From Polytrichum commune (Eukaryota; Streptophyta; Polytrichopsida; Polytrichales; Polytrichaceae), in the NCBI GenBank assembly GCA_950295325.1, contig OX485804.1:27468001-27532000 (forward strand): a stretch of 64,000 nucleotides of DNA. Direction: 5' to 3'. This document shows positions 11,941 through 24,782 of the stretch, in pieces. The translations under genes and the position numbers were made by a program. How positions within the stretch are numbered: position 1 is the first letter of the stretch; the number at the start of each line of letters is the position of its first letter. The notes under the pieces are model-generated. The model saw only the letters and a list, made by a program, of their open reading frames with translations, searched no databases and was not told where the DNA came from.

Positions 11941-14900
11941 CCAATTTCTTTGTGTCGCATTGGCTTTAGAATTGTATACAATGCAGCTTTTGATTTTTGA
12001 GATGTTGTGATTTTTGCATATCATAACGCCAAAATGGTTATTATGTATTCTCCTTTAAAATAGTAATATGTGAGCTTTGTTAAAATATTGGTTATGTATT
12101 AATTGGTTGATTAAATACGTTCATTTGTTGAGTTCAATGTGAGTAGTTATTGTTACAAAAGCGGTTGCTAAGTGGAGGTAAACAATGAGAACGTTACATG
12201 GAAACGCAGTATGAGTAACTTATCATCCATTATGTACATTCATTGACACAATTTATTTGAAACCGGGTTTGGAGGATTTGGGCCTTTTGAGACAATGTCC
12301 GGGGAGAGTTTTGGGTATAATCGGTCAAATTCCAAGTGTTTCCAAATCCAACTGGTTACATGTTGTGAAATTTTGGTTTTGATTCATTAACTTGAGGTAT
12401 ATTCCATAGATTCCTCTAAAATGATTGATAATTTTTTTGGAGTCTTGAACCTCATCTACTTATTTTTCAAACTCAACCAGTTCATCTGTAACCAAGGAAC
12501 ATGAGGCTAGTGTGGACATCTCTAGCTCTATGGAATCATCCAAGCCGATGGATTCAAGCATTAGAAGCTCGAGCATGTTAGCAATTGCAAATCAAACCAA
12601 ATAGTTGAAATTGCTGAAACCGGAAGGTGTTGAGGAAGGTGTTGATCTAGGCTCCGGATTCACAAATTCACAGATCTCTACTTCCCAATTTGGTGTTATA
12701 AGGAGGGATTCTTTTATCATTTAATGTTGTGTAAGTGAATGACAACACGAGCATATTCTACATGGGTCATTTGCCAATGAAAATCAAGGTTAATGTCAAT
12801 ATTGGTTGTGTCATGTCTCTAAAACCTTGGGTCAAGGGTAAGATAAAATGTTGCTGAATTGGCTTGTCATTATAGAATACCCACAATACAAGTTGATCGG
12901 CACATCACAACCACATGCTGCCTCCGAATTGGCCCACCTCGCCCACAAAATCAAGCGTGTCGTAGCTCGGTGGATAGCACTCCTAATTTTCAAGGATGGT
13001 GGGTGTAGTATGATTTTTGTGAAGGTGACTAACCCAAATATCATCAAGGTGGTGACTAAATCAACATGTATCACTCACCCACCGATTTATAGCAATTGTG
13101 TCACTGATTAAAAGCCAAGAATAGGTGTCCAATTAAGAAGCAAATCGAATTAGCCTCATCTACCTTAGCAGTTAGTTCTAGGCTGTTCATTGTTTTGAAA
13201 CGAGCCGGGTGGAGAAATGACTTATAAACCACCAGGCCTTCAACGTTGGCTAAATGATGTAGCGGCATACGATATATCGTGTCAATTTACACTAAACTGA
13301 TGAGGGCATGTAATGATGTAAGTAGTCAGATTTTTTAAAGTTTTCTTATTCAATCGGTGGATGAATAGCAAATAAATTCAACACTCACATGAAATTGTAA
13401 TGTCAACAAATGTGTCCTTTTCTCTTCTATTTCTCTCTTAATATATCCAAGCCAATGTCTAAAATCATTTTGGAATTTCCATGGAAGTTCTTTTGGCCAC
13501 TCATAACTTAGCACTTGAAAGATTTTCAAACATAGAGGCTTAGTTCAATTCGACTGCGGAGCCTTCACTTTTTAATTACCATGAATCCAAATTTGGATTT
13601 CTTTGGGCCACATCATTGAAGAGGGTCTTGAAGATGGGGAACAATTGCCCCATGTTTTCACAATTGTGTTCATAATTCATTATGCGGCAACACACAAACT
13701 ACCAGAGGCATACCCACCGCTTTGAAATTACTTAGGGTTTTTACTTACAGTATATGCACACACACGCACATGAACATCGAACTAGAAATAGTGGGAGTTG
13801 CAAGAACACAAATTAGAGTTCAATTTTTCCCCAAATTATTGTGGGTCACACTCTTTATGTATATGATGTGATGTAGAGTGATTAGTTCAACATTTTGAAT
13901 GCGGAGAGCTAATTCCCATGATTGAGCAAGGTCTTGAACAATGCGGACAGGACATGTGGCAAATTACTTACAAGACTTAACTATTTTGTGTTGAACCATA
14001 CTGCACCTTATGATACATGTTCATGTGATTTAGTGAGGGGCACCACTTTTCCAAACTCCCACAAATAACCAATGTCGGACGGGTAGATTATTTACTTGGA
14101 TATACCTTCTAGATGTGCATTGGGTGTATGCTTATGCATAAGCTTTTGTGAGGATGATTGAAAATCATAACTAAACTAGGGTATGTCTAGTGGGATTGAG
14201 TAATATGCATCAGGATATGTGTTGGGGGAAAAACAAACAAAAACACCAAGTCATTGTCTTATTACAATTTGGTTCCTTGAAGTTTCTTGCGGTCTTGCCC
14301 CATTGTTGTAGGAAGGCAGGTAAAGCACCACACCTCCATGGGCTTGTCATGATCAATGAGCCACCATAGAGCTTCGTGATCATGTAGAAGTTACGTAGGC
14401 TACAGTTTTTAGTGTTTAGACAAAGCACATTTTAATGCCATTGAATTTTCATGATGGGAGAAAATATGCGATTACAATTAAGCAGATCTCCCTTGCAACT
14501 TGCACATAAACATGTAGACTTTAAACAATATCTTTATACTTTTAAGATTTTGACATCATGAAGTTGTATTTTCTAATTTTTGGTGTACACGACTAATCCA
14601 AATTATGTATTTTTCATATTACTTTGACACGATTCAGATCACAAATGAAGATTAAAAATACGTTTCAATACTGAATTCACGTTCTTTAACTTCAGGTTCC
14701 CTACAATTGCACATTCCTGCTCAAAACTGGAAATAACCATGCATAGGGCCACTTTGCACTAGAGCTTGAGGACCCTTGACGTGTAGTATACATTATGTGA
14801 TTGGTTGAGAAGTCAGAGACAGTCCAAGGTGTACATGGCAACAAGTCAATAATGTTTCATGGTCTACCAGATATTGCATTAGGTCCCTAGTAATACACTG

Positions 14901-15247
14901 AAACCAAAAACAATGTTGTCGACAATCAAAATCATCTGGTAGAATGGGATGCAACACAAGACAACTGTTCTAGAATCAATCAATGATGATGATGGTGATG
15001 ATGCTCAACTAGCAAACATGTGGTCATCAACCATTTATTCAGATAAAATTTATGAATTTAAATAATTAACGTCTTTGTTTCTAGTTTGGATCTAGGCTAA
15101 ACTTGTTCTCAGGACCAAAATTGCTAGTAAACTCGACGCCTCCTTCACTGTGCTCCACATTCCTCTTGCTCTGCAGAAGCAGTTCAATGATCTCTAGCCC
15201 TCATATCTTCTTCAAGTAGGATCGGTTGACCACATTGACTGTTAATT

Positions 15248-15880
15248 CCTGTAACATAGGATGACAGACCCAAGTCTGTTATAAGTCATCAAACCCAGAA
15301 AACTTTCACTAAAGTAAGTGGACCTGATTCGATTACTAATTTTGATCAGACACCTATGATAGAGTGGTGTATGGTTAGGTGTGCATCCAAGGAAGATCCT
15401 GAAAAAGACGTGTTTAAAAGAGCATGGAAACCTAGAGGAGATAAAAATACGTGCTCAAAATTTGTTTCTAGGTATCCATAGTCAAACATAAATAGAGGGA
15501 TCTTACACTTTGGTAATGAGTAAGATATTCAAATGAGGTCAGAAAAATATCAGGATAATAGCTACGGCCTTGATTTGGATCTGTTGATCTCATGATTAAA
15601 AATGGGACTGACAAGTATGCTTTTTGCTTAAAAAGAAAATTAACTCATGGCCAGAAGTCTGACTGATAGACTTCAGAGTGCACAGATAGGGTTACAATTG
15701 AAGTAAGTTTACTCACCAACACAGGAACCAGGGGCAGCAGCGGTTCGATGTCTGCGGAGAAGGAAGCTCTACCTACACCCATACCACTGTGCTTAGAAGT
15801 AATAACTTGTACTCAGGTGGAATATGAAGGAGGAATCAATGAAACGTCCAATACAAAGAAGAGATTCTGTATGGAACCTT
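15248..15880 (-). other. 3' flank of the DNAJC25-like gene, with splice-like signals
   Basis: On the minus strand a donor-like GTGAGT (15716-15711) and an acceptor-like GTTACAG ending at 15249 lie downstream of the DNAJC25-like stop codon. They could bound an intron in its 3' UTR. A short open segment follows the acceptor and ends at TGA; I do not recognise it. Confidence 0.25.
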
Positions 15881-18800
15881 TCATCTTCTTCGCTTGGAAT
15901 CTTTTCGAGCTTCAGCTCGATATGCATCCAGATTGGACTTCACCCAGAGTCTTTTTTCCACAAGTTCATCTCTTATTCTATCACCTGTAAACATGACAGA
16001 TTGAGAGATGGTATCAGGAAAAAGGGATTGAGGAACAACATGTAAGACTGTATACAGAACTGTACTGTCAAGGTTTCCTCACTCTTATAGAAGTCTTGCC
16101 AAATTTGTGTGTTAGAAGTCTTACTCATGCCTCTCCACGTGGCAGCTGGGATTCCCAGCAAATAACATGTCAAGTATGCAGCATCCTCCCAAGTGTATGG
16201 CTTCTTCTTGATCCGGTACTGCCAAATCCATGACCCTTGCCAGAATGCAAGCTGCAATGTCCAATCCTCAGTAACATACTAACCATGTTTGCACCATTAG
16301 GATTTCTACATAAGATTATTAAGGGTTAGTTTCCATGTAGGCCGCTCACCAACCATGTTCTAGTGGAAATGTAGATGTCACTAGGTGGAATCCACATTTC
16401 CACTAGAATCTTGTGGGCTAGCGGCCTACATGGAAACTAACCCTAAGTAGCCAAATTCATTTCCGTAACAAATAGAATAATTCTTGGGTAGTCTGGATAA
16501 CCAACAAATGATCCAATCTGGGACGCAGATTTTAAATTGAATCTTGGTAGAGGTAAGAAGGCTTTGTGTCCAAAGATAGGCAACAATGAGGTGTACAGGT
16601 TAAGCGTCAAGTGTTCTAGATTGCCAAGGAGGCAATTCACACCAGGACGAATGTGGCCATGACAACAGATGTCTCTGGAAATTACAAGAGGTAAGAGCTA
16701 ACCTTTCCAAGGGTGTAAGGCAATAGGATGAATCCGACACCAATCAATCTCCACGGAGTTGGCTGTTCTGCCCCAGCTATCTGCAAATCCAAGTCCTTGC
16801 TCAAATCATCTCCATCCATCCTGGCAGAGTTCACTTCCAGTCAATCAAGTGAACCTCTGAACATTTCATCCAAATCAGGCTTGCAGCTCTATGTGTTTCT
16901 CCACAGCTAGTATGAAACGCAGCTCATGAGTAATATCATCTTAAGCCAGATATAGGGCCTTGCAAACCACTGCAGGCGGCCATAAACTCCACATATCAAA
17001 GCCACCCAGGACTAACCTGCTTCTATACTTTTGACCTTTTTTCTTGTTGGAAACAGCACCATTTTTTTGTAGTTCAAGTGCTTTCAGCTTATTCTTGTAT
17101 GCAGGGGTTTGCTTCACCATGTCCACCATCTACAGAGTGACAGCTTGCACTTGTTAAGTCAATGCACATTTTGTTCTCCAGGCAATCACAAGTCTGGCCT
17201 TAAATACTTTCACTATGCCACTTCTGTCAAGGAACAATCCTCCAAGATAGGAATAGAAAGCTCTGAACTTCATAAGAAGATAATCTTATCTACGACATTA
17301 CGTCCCACCAAACAAGGAATTTGATAAATCAGAACTCGATCTTTGGCAAAATGAATATCTCATGCTGACTCACCTGAGCATGACGCATTTTCTCGTTCAA
17401 GAACTGAAAAAATGACAGAATAACCAGGATTCCAACAAGAACTGCTCGCAAGTCCTGGGAATCCCAACACTGGGAATCAATACAAAGCCCGCCAGTATTC
17501 ACCTGCTAAATCTTGCAGGTATCACAACAAAAAGATAACATTTGGAGGAAACTACCAATCCTGAAGCAAGGAATTCATAAAATCCAACTTTAATAGCCAA
17601 AAGCAGGTGGTAACATGAGAGAAGTGGACATACTGCTTGGGGACCATAGTAAGCTTGATAGTAGCGAGCAGTGTTGTAGAAGAACTGCACCAAACCACAA
17701 CTATAAGTTTCAAAACCCGGTTGACAAATTCGGAGCAGAGCATTAAGGTATTGAGGCCTCAGATTCCGGAATGCCAAGGACTTCACCATGACTATCCCTA
17801 CCTGGAACCTACTCAAACAATTGAGCAGACCAATACCCTGGTCCTATGTGATTGATGGACCCACAGAATTTTTAGTATTCAAATGTACCAATCTAGCGTG
17901 AACCTATACATATTCAATCTGAATCTGGCCCTGAGGATAAGAAGTGGCTAACCTCCTCTGGATGAGCAATCGCATAGTCATATTGTTCCCGCTTTACTTC
18001 ATCTTTCAAGATCTGGCCACAAACACCCAAATTCAAACATATTCAGAATTTGTACTTGGAGCAAGCTGCCCGGCATAAGCCTTCAATGATGGCATATCAG
18101 AGCACAAATGCAGAAAACAGGCAGAAGGTTGACAATTTGAGTACCTCGTAAGCAGTAGCAATTTTTTGAAATTTCTCTTTAGTCTCTGGATCAGGATTTT
18201 TATCTGGATGACTGCAGTACAACGTGTAAGTACAAATGCCACATTCAGATCTTTAAGGTATAATTGGCGTGCAAAAGATCAAATGCAAAGTGCTGCACAA
18301 TAACACATACTGTTTAAGTGATAATTTGTAATAGGCCTTCTTGATATCCGATGCTGTTGCAGAAGTTGGAACCCTGGCAAGCAACAACAACAACCAGTAT
18401 ATTTTGTAAATTCCATATCACCCAACCGTCTCCTGTAATTCCACAACAATGCAACCCTTCATCCTCCGAATACAACCTTCTACCTTCAAAGCAATCAGAA
18501 AGCCACATGAACCTGCTAAAATTGACTTGGTGCCAAGTACAATTAATTGGGAATGACTTTGCAACCAAAGTAGAGTGAAGACCCACGATTCTCAGCTCCT
18601 GCTCTCTATAAAGAGGATCTAAGAGTCGAAATGCACTACGAAATTCTAAGAATTGAGGGTTTCAGGTGCAGAAAGGTTAGGGTTTAAGAGGAAACTAAGC
18701 TGGAGGACCATCACAGAGCGGAAAGAATTCAACAGGCCACTCTTGTGTGCAATCTTTGGATACATTAGAAGATTACCCTACATACATGAGTCTGCACATT

Positions 18801-18986
18801 CCATTGCGAAGAATTCCACATGCTGGACATCTTTCCAAGCTTGATTACGGTTCGTGCCTCTAGATTGGAAACATCAGCAATTTCTTACCCTAGGAGGTCG
18901 TAGCAATCATCATCGCCGCAGTAGATGGCAGATGCCGTTTGCAACATGGCCAGCAACAACAAGGCTCGCCATGCCATGGACGCCAT
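15881..18986 (-). CDS. DNAJC25: DNAJC25-like ER membrane J-protein (10 exons)
   Basis: Ten exons joined by GT-AG introns with consistent phases: 18986-18889, 18373-18311, 18211-18145, 18012-17953, 17684-17634, 17454-17374, 17129-17017, 16820-16703, 16251-16125 and 15984-15881. The sum is 882 nt, 293 residues plus stop. The protein starts with a signal peptide (about residues 1-20, rich in Leu and Ala), then 'IYCG' and the J domain with 'CYDLLG', 'IKKAYYKLSLK' and the HPD motif. A hydrophobic segment with 'AVLVGILVILSFF' follows, then 'MVDMVKQTPAYKNKLKALEL', a second hydrophobic stretch, and a basic KRRR end. This is the order of DNAJC25 family members, J-domain co-chaperones of Hsp70 at the ER membrane. 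The length fits plant homologues. No break is seen. Intron 8 carries a MITE. The start was chosen because it gives the signal peptide directly before the conserved 'YCG'. Confidence 0.93.
16323..16443. mobile_element. Tourist-like MITE (PIF/Harbinger type) in an intron
   Basis: A 121-bp foldback. The ends are GGGTTAGTTTCCATGTAGGC and its near-perfect inverse, and both arms extend to 'GGCCGCT' and 'AGCGGCC'. The flanks are TAA (16320-16322) and TAA (16444-16446), a 3-bp target duplication typical of PIF/Harbinger MITEs. It sits in the intron between exons 8 and 9 of the DNAJC25-like gene, away from splice sites. A Harbinger transposase lies at 36-37 kb, but I could not match its ends to this MITE. 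Confidence 0.88.
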
Positions 18987-20062
18987 CGCCGCTCCACTCC
19001 CGCGATCCTCTTCTCACTCTGCGATGGAGATAAAACCTAATACGAGAAAGAAGAGAAAGAGCCCCTTTCTGCCTGTCCCGGCGTTAGCCAGTTAGCTAAC
19101 CTTTTTCCGTCACAGAACCATAACTGGGCCCACCACCCACCGTAATAATCCAGGATACTAGCCCCAAGAAGCTGACGTGGCATCCAGGTCGGTAACCTCA
19201 TTTGAGGACCTCGACTTGGACCATAAGGACTCATCAGAGGTGCACCGATAACGAACAGTTTACTGACTTTGCAACATGGAATGCGTCCTCGGGGTCTTCG
19301 AATGAAGGAATGAGATGACGGGATGGTCTCAAGCTGGAGTCTTACAAGTTTAGCGGGAACCACAAATTCGAATTTTCAGATTTGGAGCGGATGTTTTTGC
19401 TTCAATATGGCGAAATCTGACATAGGGTTTAGATGATGGTGAGTAGGTTAGGATGATCTCCTGAGTAGGTTAGGGTGACTCTTGATGATCTCCGACATTG
19501 GAGTTGCTTCCTTCCTGCTTCTGTGTGTGATTTTCATTCAGAAGTTGATGTGCTGGCCATGCTAAGTCTATCCTGTCTGAGTTAAGCTTACTCGTTCAAG
19601 AGCCTCCTCGTTTGGGATGCAGGGACACCACGCCAAGTGTTATCAGAGGTCATGTGAATGTATTTGAATGACATTAGGATGTTGTCGCGGAAGACGTAGA
19701 TTTGCGTGTGACATGTTGGTGTAGGGAATTCCTTAGTGCACATCATCACTTGGATGGAATCCGAGCACACGTTCGAATTTCGTATGATAACTTAGGGCAT
19801 AGTATATCTAATGCAACCAGAGTCGAATCAACCGCAAGCGGCGCTTAAGCTATGTTCTGACGATGCTAATAAACGCTTGTATGTCTTCCTGCAGAGATGT
19901 CGATGATCAACTATGGAAGGCACTGATATGTGCAAACTTTTAGGTTTATGTACAAATTTGTTGGAATTGCCAGTGTTAGTGCATTCTGTGACCCTGCGAG
20001 GAACAGATTTGTTTGATTTTTTCTACGAGTCGAAGGATTAGGTCGGTCGGTTTTGGAGTAAG
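18987..20062. promoter_or_regulatory. Divergent intergenic region, putative bidirectional promoter
   Basis: 1.08 kb between the start of the DNAJC25-like gene (-) and the start of the 475-residue gene (+). No coding evidence. It must hold both 5' UTRs and promoters if both genes begin where proposed. I do not identify specific elements. Confidence 0.4.
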
Positions 20063-21490
20063 ATGGTGGACAGCCATGGCACAGAGAAAGGAGACACATC
20101 GAGGAAGCGACATGGATTGGTGGACAATGGTGCAGTGGATAGAAGGGCGGGGAAAAAGCTGCGACCTACAAAGGTGCTTGATAGGGTGACGAGGAAGAGA
20201 GTCTGGAATGAGATGGTAGAGACAGACATTGGTGTGAGTAAACCCCAAACCCTAAATAGAGACAGCAGTTTTTCGGAGTCACAAGGGGAGATCACGAGTG
20301 ATAGCCCAGTTCGGAAAGTCTTACGAACTGTCTCTTTGAAGGAGGAGGATGATCATATTGCTGCGGAGGATAAGAATATCACCAACCTTTCCCAGAATGG
20401 TGATGATACTGTTTCTGGAAGAGGGAGCTCGGAATTCTCAAAAGGGGTTAAGTCTCAATGTAAGTCTGAAGTATTGGGTGACACTCAAAGCTCCCGAGTC
20501 CGACCAAGGCGTTGGAAGCCGCACGCAACTACAACCTCCAGTGTACATCAGCGCAGAGATGATTCGGATGGTGCGATTCGAGGATCAGCTGAATGTGAAG
20601 GTGACAGAAATGCTGATAATCCTCTTAGTTTGAATGCTGGAGAAGCAGATGTAGTTGTAGAGAAAGTGGATGTTGGTAAAGAGCGGAAAGTTTATCAGCA
20701 TGAGGCAGTTAGGAAAGGCTTGCAGACTGTCAATCTGGAAGAAAATGGTCTGGAAGATTCTAAGCAGTCAATCAGAGAAATTCCTCAGGAGGATGCAGTT
20801 ACAGGGGGTGGAAGGCATTTGTTAGAACCGGCTCAGGGGATCACAGGCTCTCGAGATAAGAAGAGGAAAGGAAAGAAGACCGATGAGTTGCCGCATCAGC
20901 ACCTTGCGAAGAAACTTCGCACCACGAGGATACCAGAGCCTTTGCAAGAAAAGGAGTACTCCACAAAAAAGACGTGGAAAAGGCTTGTTCGAGAGGATTC
21001 TGAAGTTAGAAATACCCCAGAGGATGTGGGAGTAATGGTTTCTGATGCTTGGAAACGATTGCGGGAGAAGAGTAGTGACACTTCATGTAGCTCGGTAAAT
21101 GGGCAATCGGAGAGCGACTCGTCAATGTCTTCAGATAATGCGGTTGAAGAACTCGTCAAACGAAACACAAAGAAGGCTCGATATGAGCAGCATGTTCCAC
21201 TCAATGGTAAGAAATGGAAGAGGATAAATAGAGAGAAGAGGGAGGGAATCACCAGCAAAAGAATACGAGAGGATAGTGTAAGTGAGTCTTCGACAAGTTC
21301 AGGGAATGATGTAGCACAAGCCTACTTACATAACAGAATGTGGAAACGGCCACGATTTGAGAATTTAATGTCTGTCCAAGCTCGTCCATGGAGAAGGCAA
21401 AACAGAGACGTTGAAGTGAGTGAAGAAAGCACACGAAAACGATCACAAACTGATACTGCAGAGAGGTCTCAGAAGCGGGCGAGAAAGTAG
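20063..21490 (+). CDS. Unrecognised basic, repeat-bearing, probably nuclear protein
   Basis: A single open frame of 475 codons with an in-frame TAG eight codons upstream of the ATG. I do not recognise the family. The protein is very hydrophilic, rich in Lys, Arg, Ser, Glu and Asp, with clusters such as 'KKRKGKK' and a C-terminal 'RSQKRARK' that look like nuclear localisation signals. It has internal repeats: 'KKLRPTKV' and 'KKLRTTRI'; 'VRKVLRTVSL' and 'VRKGLQTVNL'; and at least five units built on a W-K/R-R core ('KTWKRLVRED', 'DAWKRLREKS', 'KKWKRINREK', 'RMWKRPRFEN', 'RPWRRQNRDV'). It is likely largely disordered; a role in RNA or chromatin binding is only a guess. It is divergent from the DNAJC25-like gene. 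The length of the frame in AT-rich DNA and the repeats argue that it is real. Confidence 0.65.
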   Translation: MVDSHGTEKGDTSRKRHGLVDNGAVDRRAGKKLRPTKVLDRVTRKRVWNEMVETDIGVSKPQTLNRDSSFSESQGEITSDSPVRKVLRTVSLKEEDDHIAAEDKNITNLSQNGDDTVSGRGSSEFSKGVKSQCKSEVLGDTQSSRVRPRRWKPHATTTSSVHQRRDDSDGAIRGSAECEGDRNADNPLSLNAGEADVVVEKVDVGKERKVYQHEAVRKGLQTVNLEENGLEDSKQSIREIPQEDAVTGGGRHLLEPAQGITGSRDKKRKGKKTDELPHQHLAKKLRTTRIPEPLQEKEYSTKKTWKRLVREDSEVRNTPEDVGVMVSDAWKRLREKSSDTSCSSVNGQSESDSSMSSDNAVEELVKRNTKKARYEQHVPLNGKKWKRINREKREGITSKRIREDSVSESSTSSGNDVAQAYLHNRMWKRPRFENLMSVQARPWRRQNRDVEVSEESTRKRSQTDTAERSQKRARK

Positions 21491-24400
21491 AGTATATCTA
21501 AGCCAATTCTGTTAGTTTGTATTTCAATTCTTCACAAGAGGACTCTCAGGTGTTATTGGGGTGAGGCGGACTTTTTGCGTATCGCAAAAGAGCGTGTATG
21601 AAGGGGCTACACTTTTCCCACCATGCCCTGTTGAGACTATCCAATATTGATCTGAAGGAAGTCGCAGAGGAGGAGAGAAAAAACTAACACAATACTGAAA
21701 ATTGTTTTACTTTCTATGCCGAAAGTGTGCTGTTTTACCTGGCAGGTCTTGAAATGTATTAAATGGTCTGTTCAATAGTGGAGGCATTCTTTCTATCATC
21801 AAACTTAGCCCTTTGCATCAACGTAGTAGCTCCATCCCTGGCAGTGACATCATGGCTATCAAGTTGGGATCACTGATTGTCTCTTACTCAACATTATTTG
21901 TAGCGTCAGGTACTTTCTTCCATATAACTTCAACTTTCTTGCATAGTGTGTTGGTTGTGTAGTTCCTCATTGCAAGCTCCTGTTCTGCCTGTTCATCCTC
22001 TCTGTTTCTTGGTACGCCCTGACATATTCAGAACTCAATAAGTAGGTGGTTGCTCTGTTATGTGATGTACGCTGTGTGAGGAGCTCACAAGTTGGTGGGA
22101 AGTGATGCTGGCTTGTCACTGCCGTGTATTTTGATTTTGTTGGTACACAAAACTGGTGAGATAGCTGCAAAGTCTTGATTGCAAATGTCTATTAAATCTT
22201 GAACAGGAAAGAAAAAAACCATCAGTTTCATTTGTTCCCTTCGTATCTGTTTGTCCTGTGTCTACTATCCTTCCCAAAAAGCCTTGTACTCCTGTATCTG
22301 ACTTCTTATACATAATGATGCATAGTTACCTTTCTTAAAGTGCAACGATGTGTTGCAATGGTTGGGATTATTATAGGATACATGGGATATCAGTATATAC
22401 ATCAGATACTCTGGAATGTTTAGATAGATGAGTATATAAGTTTCGAAGTTTCTGACACTTCGTGGGTTTGGTCTAGTCTGAGGTGTTGGTTAGGCTGTGG
22501 TCGGAAATGTTACTGAGCAATGCCATTGACAATATTCATTACTTATCTAACTGCAGGTCGGCTGGTGTGATTGCTTTCATGGGGCTCATGGGAAATGCAA
22601 ACCATTGGCTTCCAAAGCAAGAGGTATTACCTAGAAATGGCATGCCTATTCTTGTGGAGATAGACTGCATAGGTGATGGCTTGTAAGCATTGGTGGTCTA
22701 TAGTTCTGACTGCCCATCACAGGCTGCTCATTGCATAGACCCACCAGTCTAAAAAAAATTTGTTGATTCGTTTTTGAAGGACGGATGTGATACTGATAAT
22801 TTGGACAACCATGTCTTGCTATCTGAGAAACCTAATGCATGATTTACCAAGAGTAGCCTTGGGAGGGTTAAGTAGTTAATTAGAAGCACATGGTAAGGTC
22901 ATGGTATCATTGAAGAGCTGAACCTTCATTATAGAATGGTATCTTCCATCTTTTATTTAGCAGCCACTCCTCTTTCCCTTGAAGCATGGATAATGAAACA
23001 TGGGAGCAATTAGTGAGCAAGGAAACGTTTATTATTGATGCAAACATGTAGAGCACTTTGGGACAAGTGGCAATTTTCAAGCCCCTTCCGCTTACCTATC
23101 ATTAACTTGCTCTTTGCGTTACATTTTTGGGGAGGGAGGAGGGGGTGGAAGGAGCAAGCTCCTAATGGGAAAGGCAGTGATGGGGGGTTGAAGGTTCAAA
23201 TCTGATTAGACCCTTCAGCTCGCTCAATAGAAATGTGTCCTAGGCCAGGAATTTGCCATGATTTTAGTCAAGTCTCAAAGTAATCACAATATAAGGTATG
23301 TGGGTTTTATTCAGTGTGGAGATGTTAACCATATCCAACTCGAAATTGTTTCAGGATTTAATCTTAAAACTTTATGTGTGAATACAGTTTAAAGCCTGAG
23401 AAATACATGCTTGCTACAAAGATGCTAACCAACTTCAGGATTCTGCTACTCAGTAGACAACCAGAATTAGCAGTGTCATCTGATGTGAGGTGTTTCATTG
23501 ATAATCAACATTGGTTAAGGTATTCAGTCCTCAAATATGTAGATCATAAATTAAGTATATAATACTTATCCAAATACATGTACTTCAATAACATTCAAGA
23601 GCAAGGGACACAACATGGTACATATGTACATGTTTCTGTGGATGATGGAAATGGATTGCAATGATTCCTTTTGTGGATTCAAATGTACAGAATAGTTTGT
23701 TTTTCAACATATGCTGTATGAGTTGCCAACAAAGGAAGCAACAGAGGGCTCATAATGTGACGACATAGCCAAAAACCAGTGGCATTGCCTATGTTGGAGC
23801 CTCCACTCACTTGCTTTTGTCATGGTGGGCTACAAGATGGACTAGCCATGTGTGCATATAGGTCATACTATGCCTCCACCTTTATTTTATCCTATCGAGG
23901 GACCATTTTATATATATATGTATACACTATTCACTCCTTATTTCATGTAGAACATATGTTTCATGTCCATCATATCTTAATTTAAGATGTCCATAGTGGT
24001 TGGGGCTAGTGCTCATGCCATTTGGGTTGGCCCCGGCAGTGACACCCCCTTTCCCTCCATGATGGGTCATGATTTGGTTGGATGGGGCCCGCCCAAATGG
24101 CTTGAGCTCTAGCCCTAGTCCATAATAGGTCACAAAACAAAAAGTACACCTACTATGTTAAGATGCATATAACCAAGCATTTATTGGCCAATGTGCAATG
24201 GACCCCATCACAACCCAACAATCTCCCCCCTGTGGGCTAGGGTGAACCAACCCGTACATTGATTCCTTGGAGGCAAGGGTTTAGGCATCCAAATCCCCCC
24301 CGTGGGAGCCAATGAGGTGTGGACATCACATCTAAATGAAAAAAAATGAAAATGCTCATCTTAGGCCCATACCACGCGGGGGGCAGGCAGGTTGAATTGG

Positions 24401-24782
24401 GGGCCCTGATTGGGTGAAGAGGCCCCCCACTTACCACACAAGCGGCAATTTCCGCGGCGGGAAGATGACGTGGCAAGGTGGACTTCACCTTAGAATTTCC
24501 GGGGGGAAGAGGCTGGCAATATGTGTTTACAGGGCACAGGGCCCACCCGGATGTCTCCCTCCTTCGTCTCCGTCGCGAGCTCCCTCCTCGCTCCTCGCCC
24601 CTGTCCTTGCTCCTGTCCAACCTTGTCGCCCCTGTCATCGCTCCTCACCCTCGCTCGTCGCTCCTTGCCGAGGCTCCTCTCTCCTTGCCATCACCATCTC
24701 CGGCACCACCCTCCCGCTCCCCGGCGCTTCCCCCCTCCTCGCCGCACCATTTTTCCATGGCTTTAGAAGAGTGGGGAATCAA
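21491..24782. other. Intergenic region, no convincing gene
   Basis: Downstream of the 475-residue gene; its 3' UTR should lie in the first few hundred bases. I see no further gene. A foldback sits at 23991-24129. The stretch from 24.2 to 24.78 kb becomes GC-rich and leads into the Harbinger-type ORF1; the left terminus of that element should be here, but I did not find a clear inverted repeat. Confidence 0.45.
23991..24129. mobile_element. Foldback/MITE-like inverted repeat
   Basis: Two ~43-bp arms pair with each other. The left arm contains 'GGGGCTAGTGCTCATGCCAT' and the right arm, read in reverse complement, 'AGGGCTAGAGCTCAAGCCAT', both followed by TTTGGG and GGCCCC-type blocks. The loop is about 50 bp. 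No target duplication could be fixed, so the class is uncertain. Confidence 0.6.

Larger units (their letters stand above)
9401..15247. other. AT-rich intergenic region, no convincing gene
   Basis: The first ~500 bp are the upstream region of the CYPRO4-like gene. The rest (10-15 kb) has only short unsupported frames. It contains two copies of a dispersed repeat (about 10015-10215 and 11748-11940), a run of 14 C at 10431-10444, and several AT microsatellites. I looked for reverse transcriptase, transposase and kinase-type motifs and saw none. Confidence 0.5.

Noticed and set aside
15100-15780. Possible extra gene downstream of DNAJC25 on the minus strand
   Set aside because: Splice-like sites and short open pieces exist, but no start, no recognised domain, and TGA ends the frame; a 3' UTR intron is simpler.
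22483-22686. 67-codon plus frame preceded by a ctgcag-type acceptor
   Set aside because: Too short, no partner exon and no family signature.
24237-24638. 133-codon minus frame
   Set aside because: Arg/Pro-rich translation opposite the GC-rich start of the Harbinger ORF1; a by-product of base composition.
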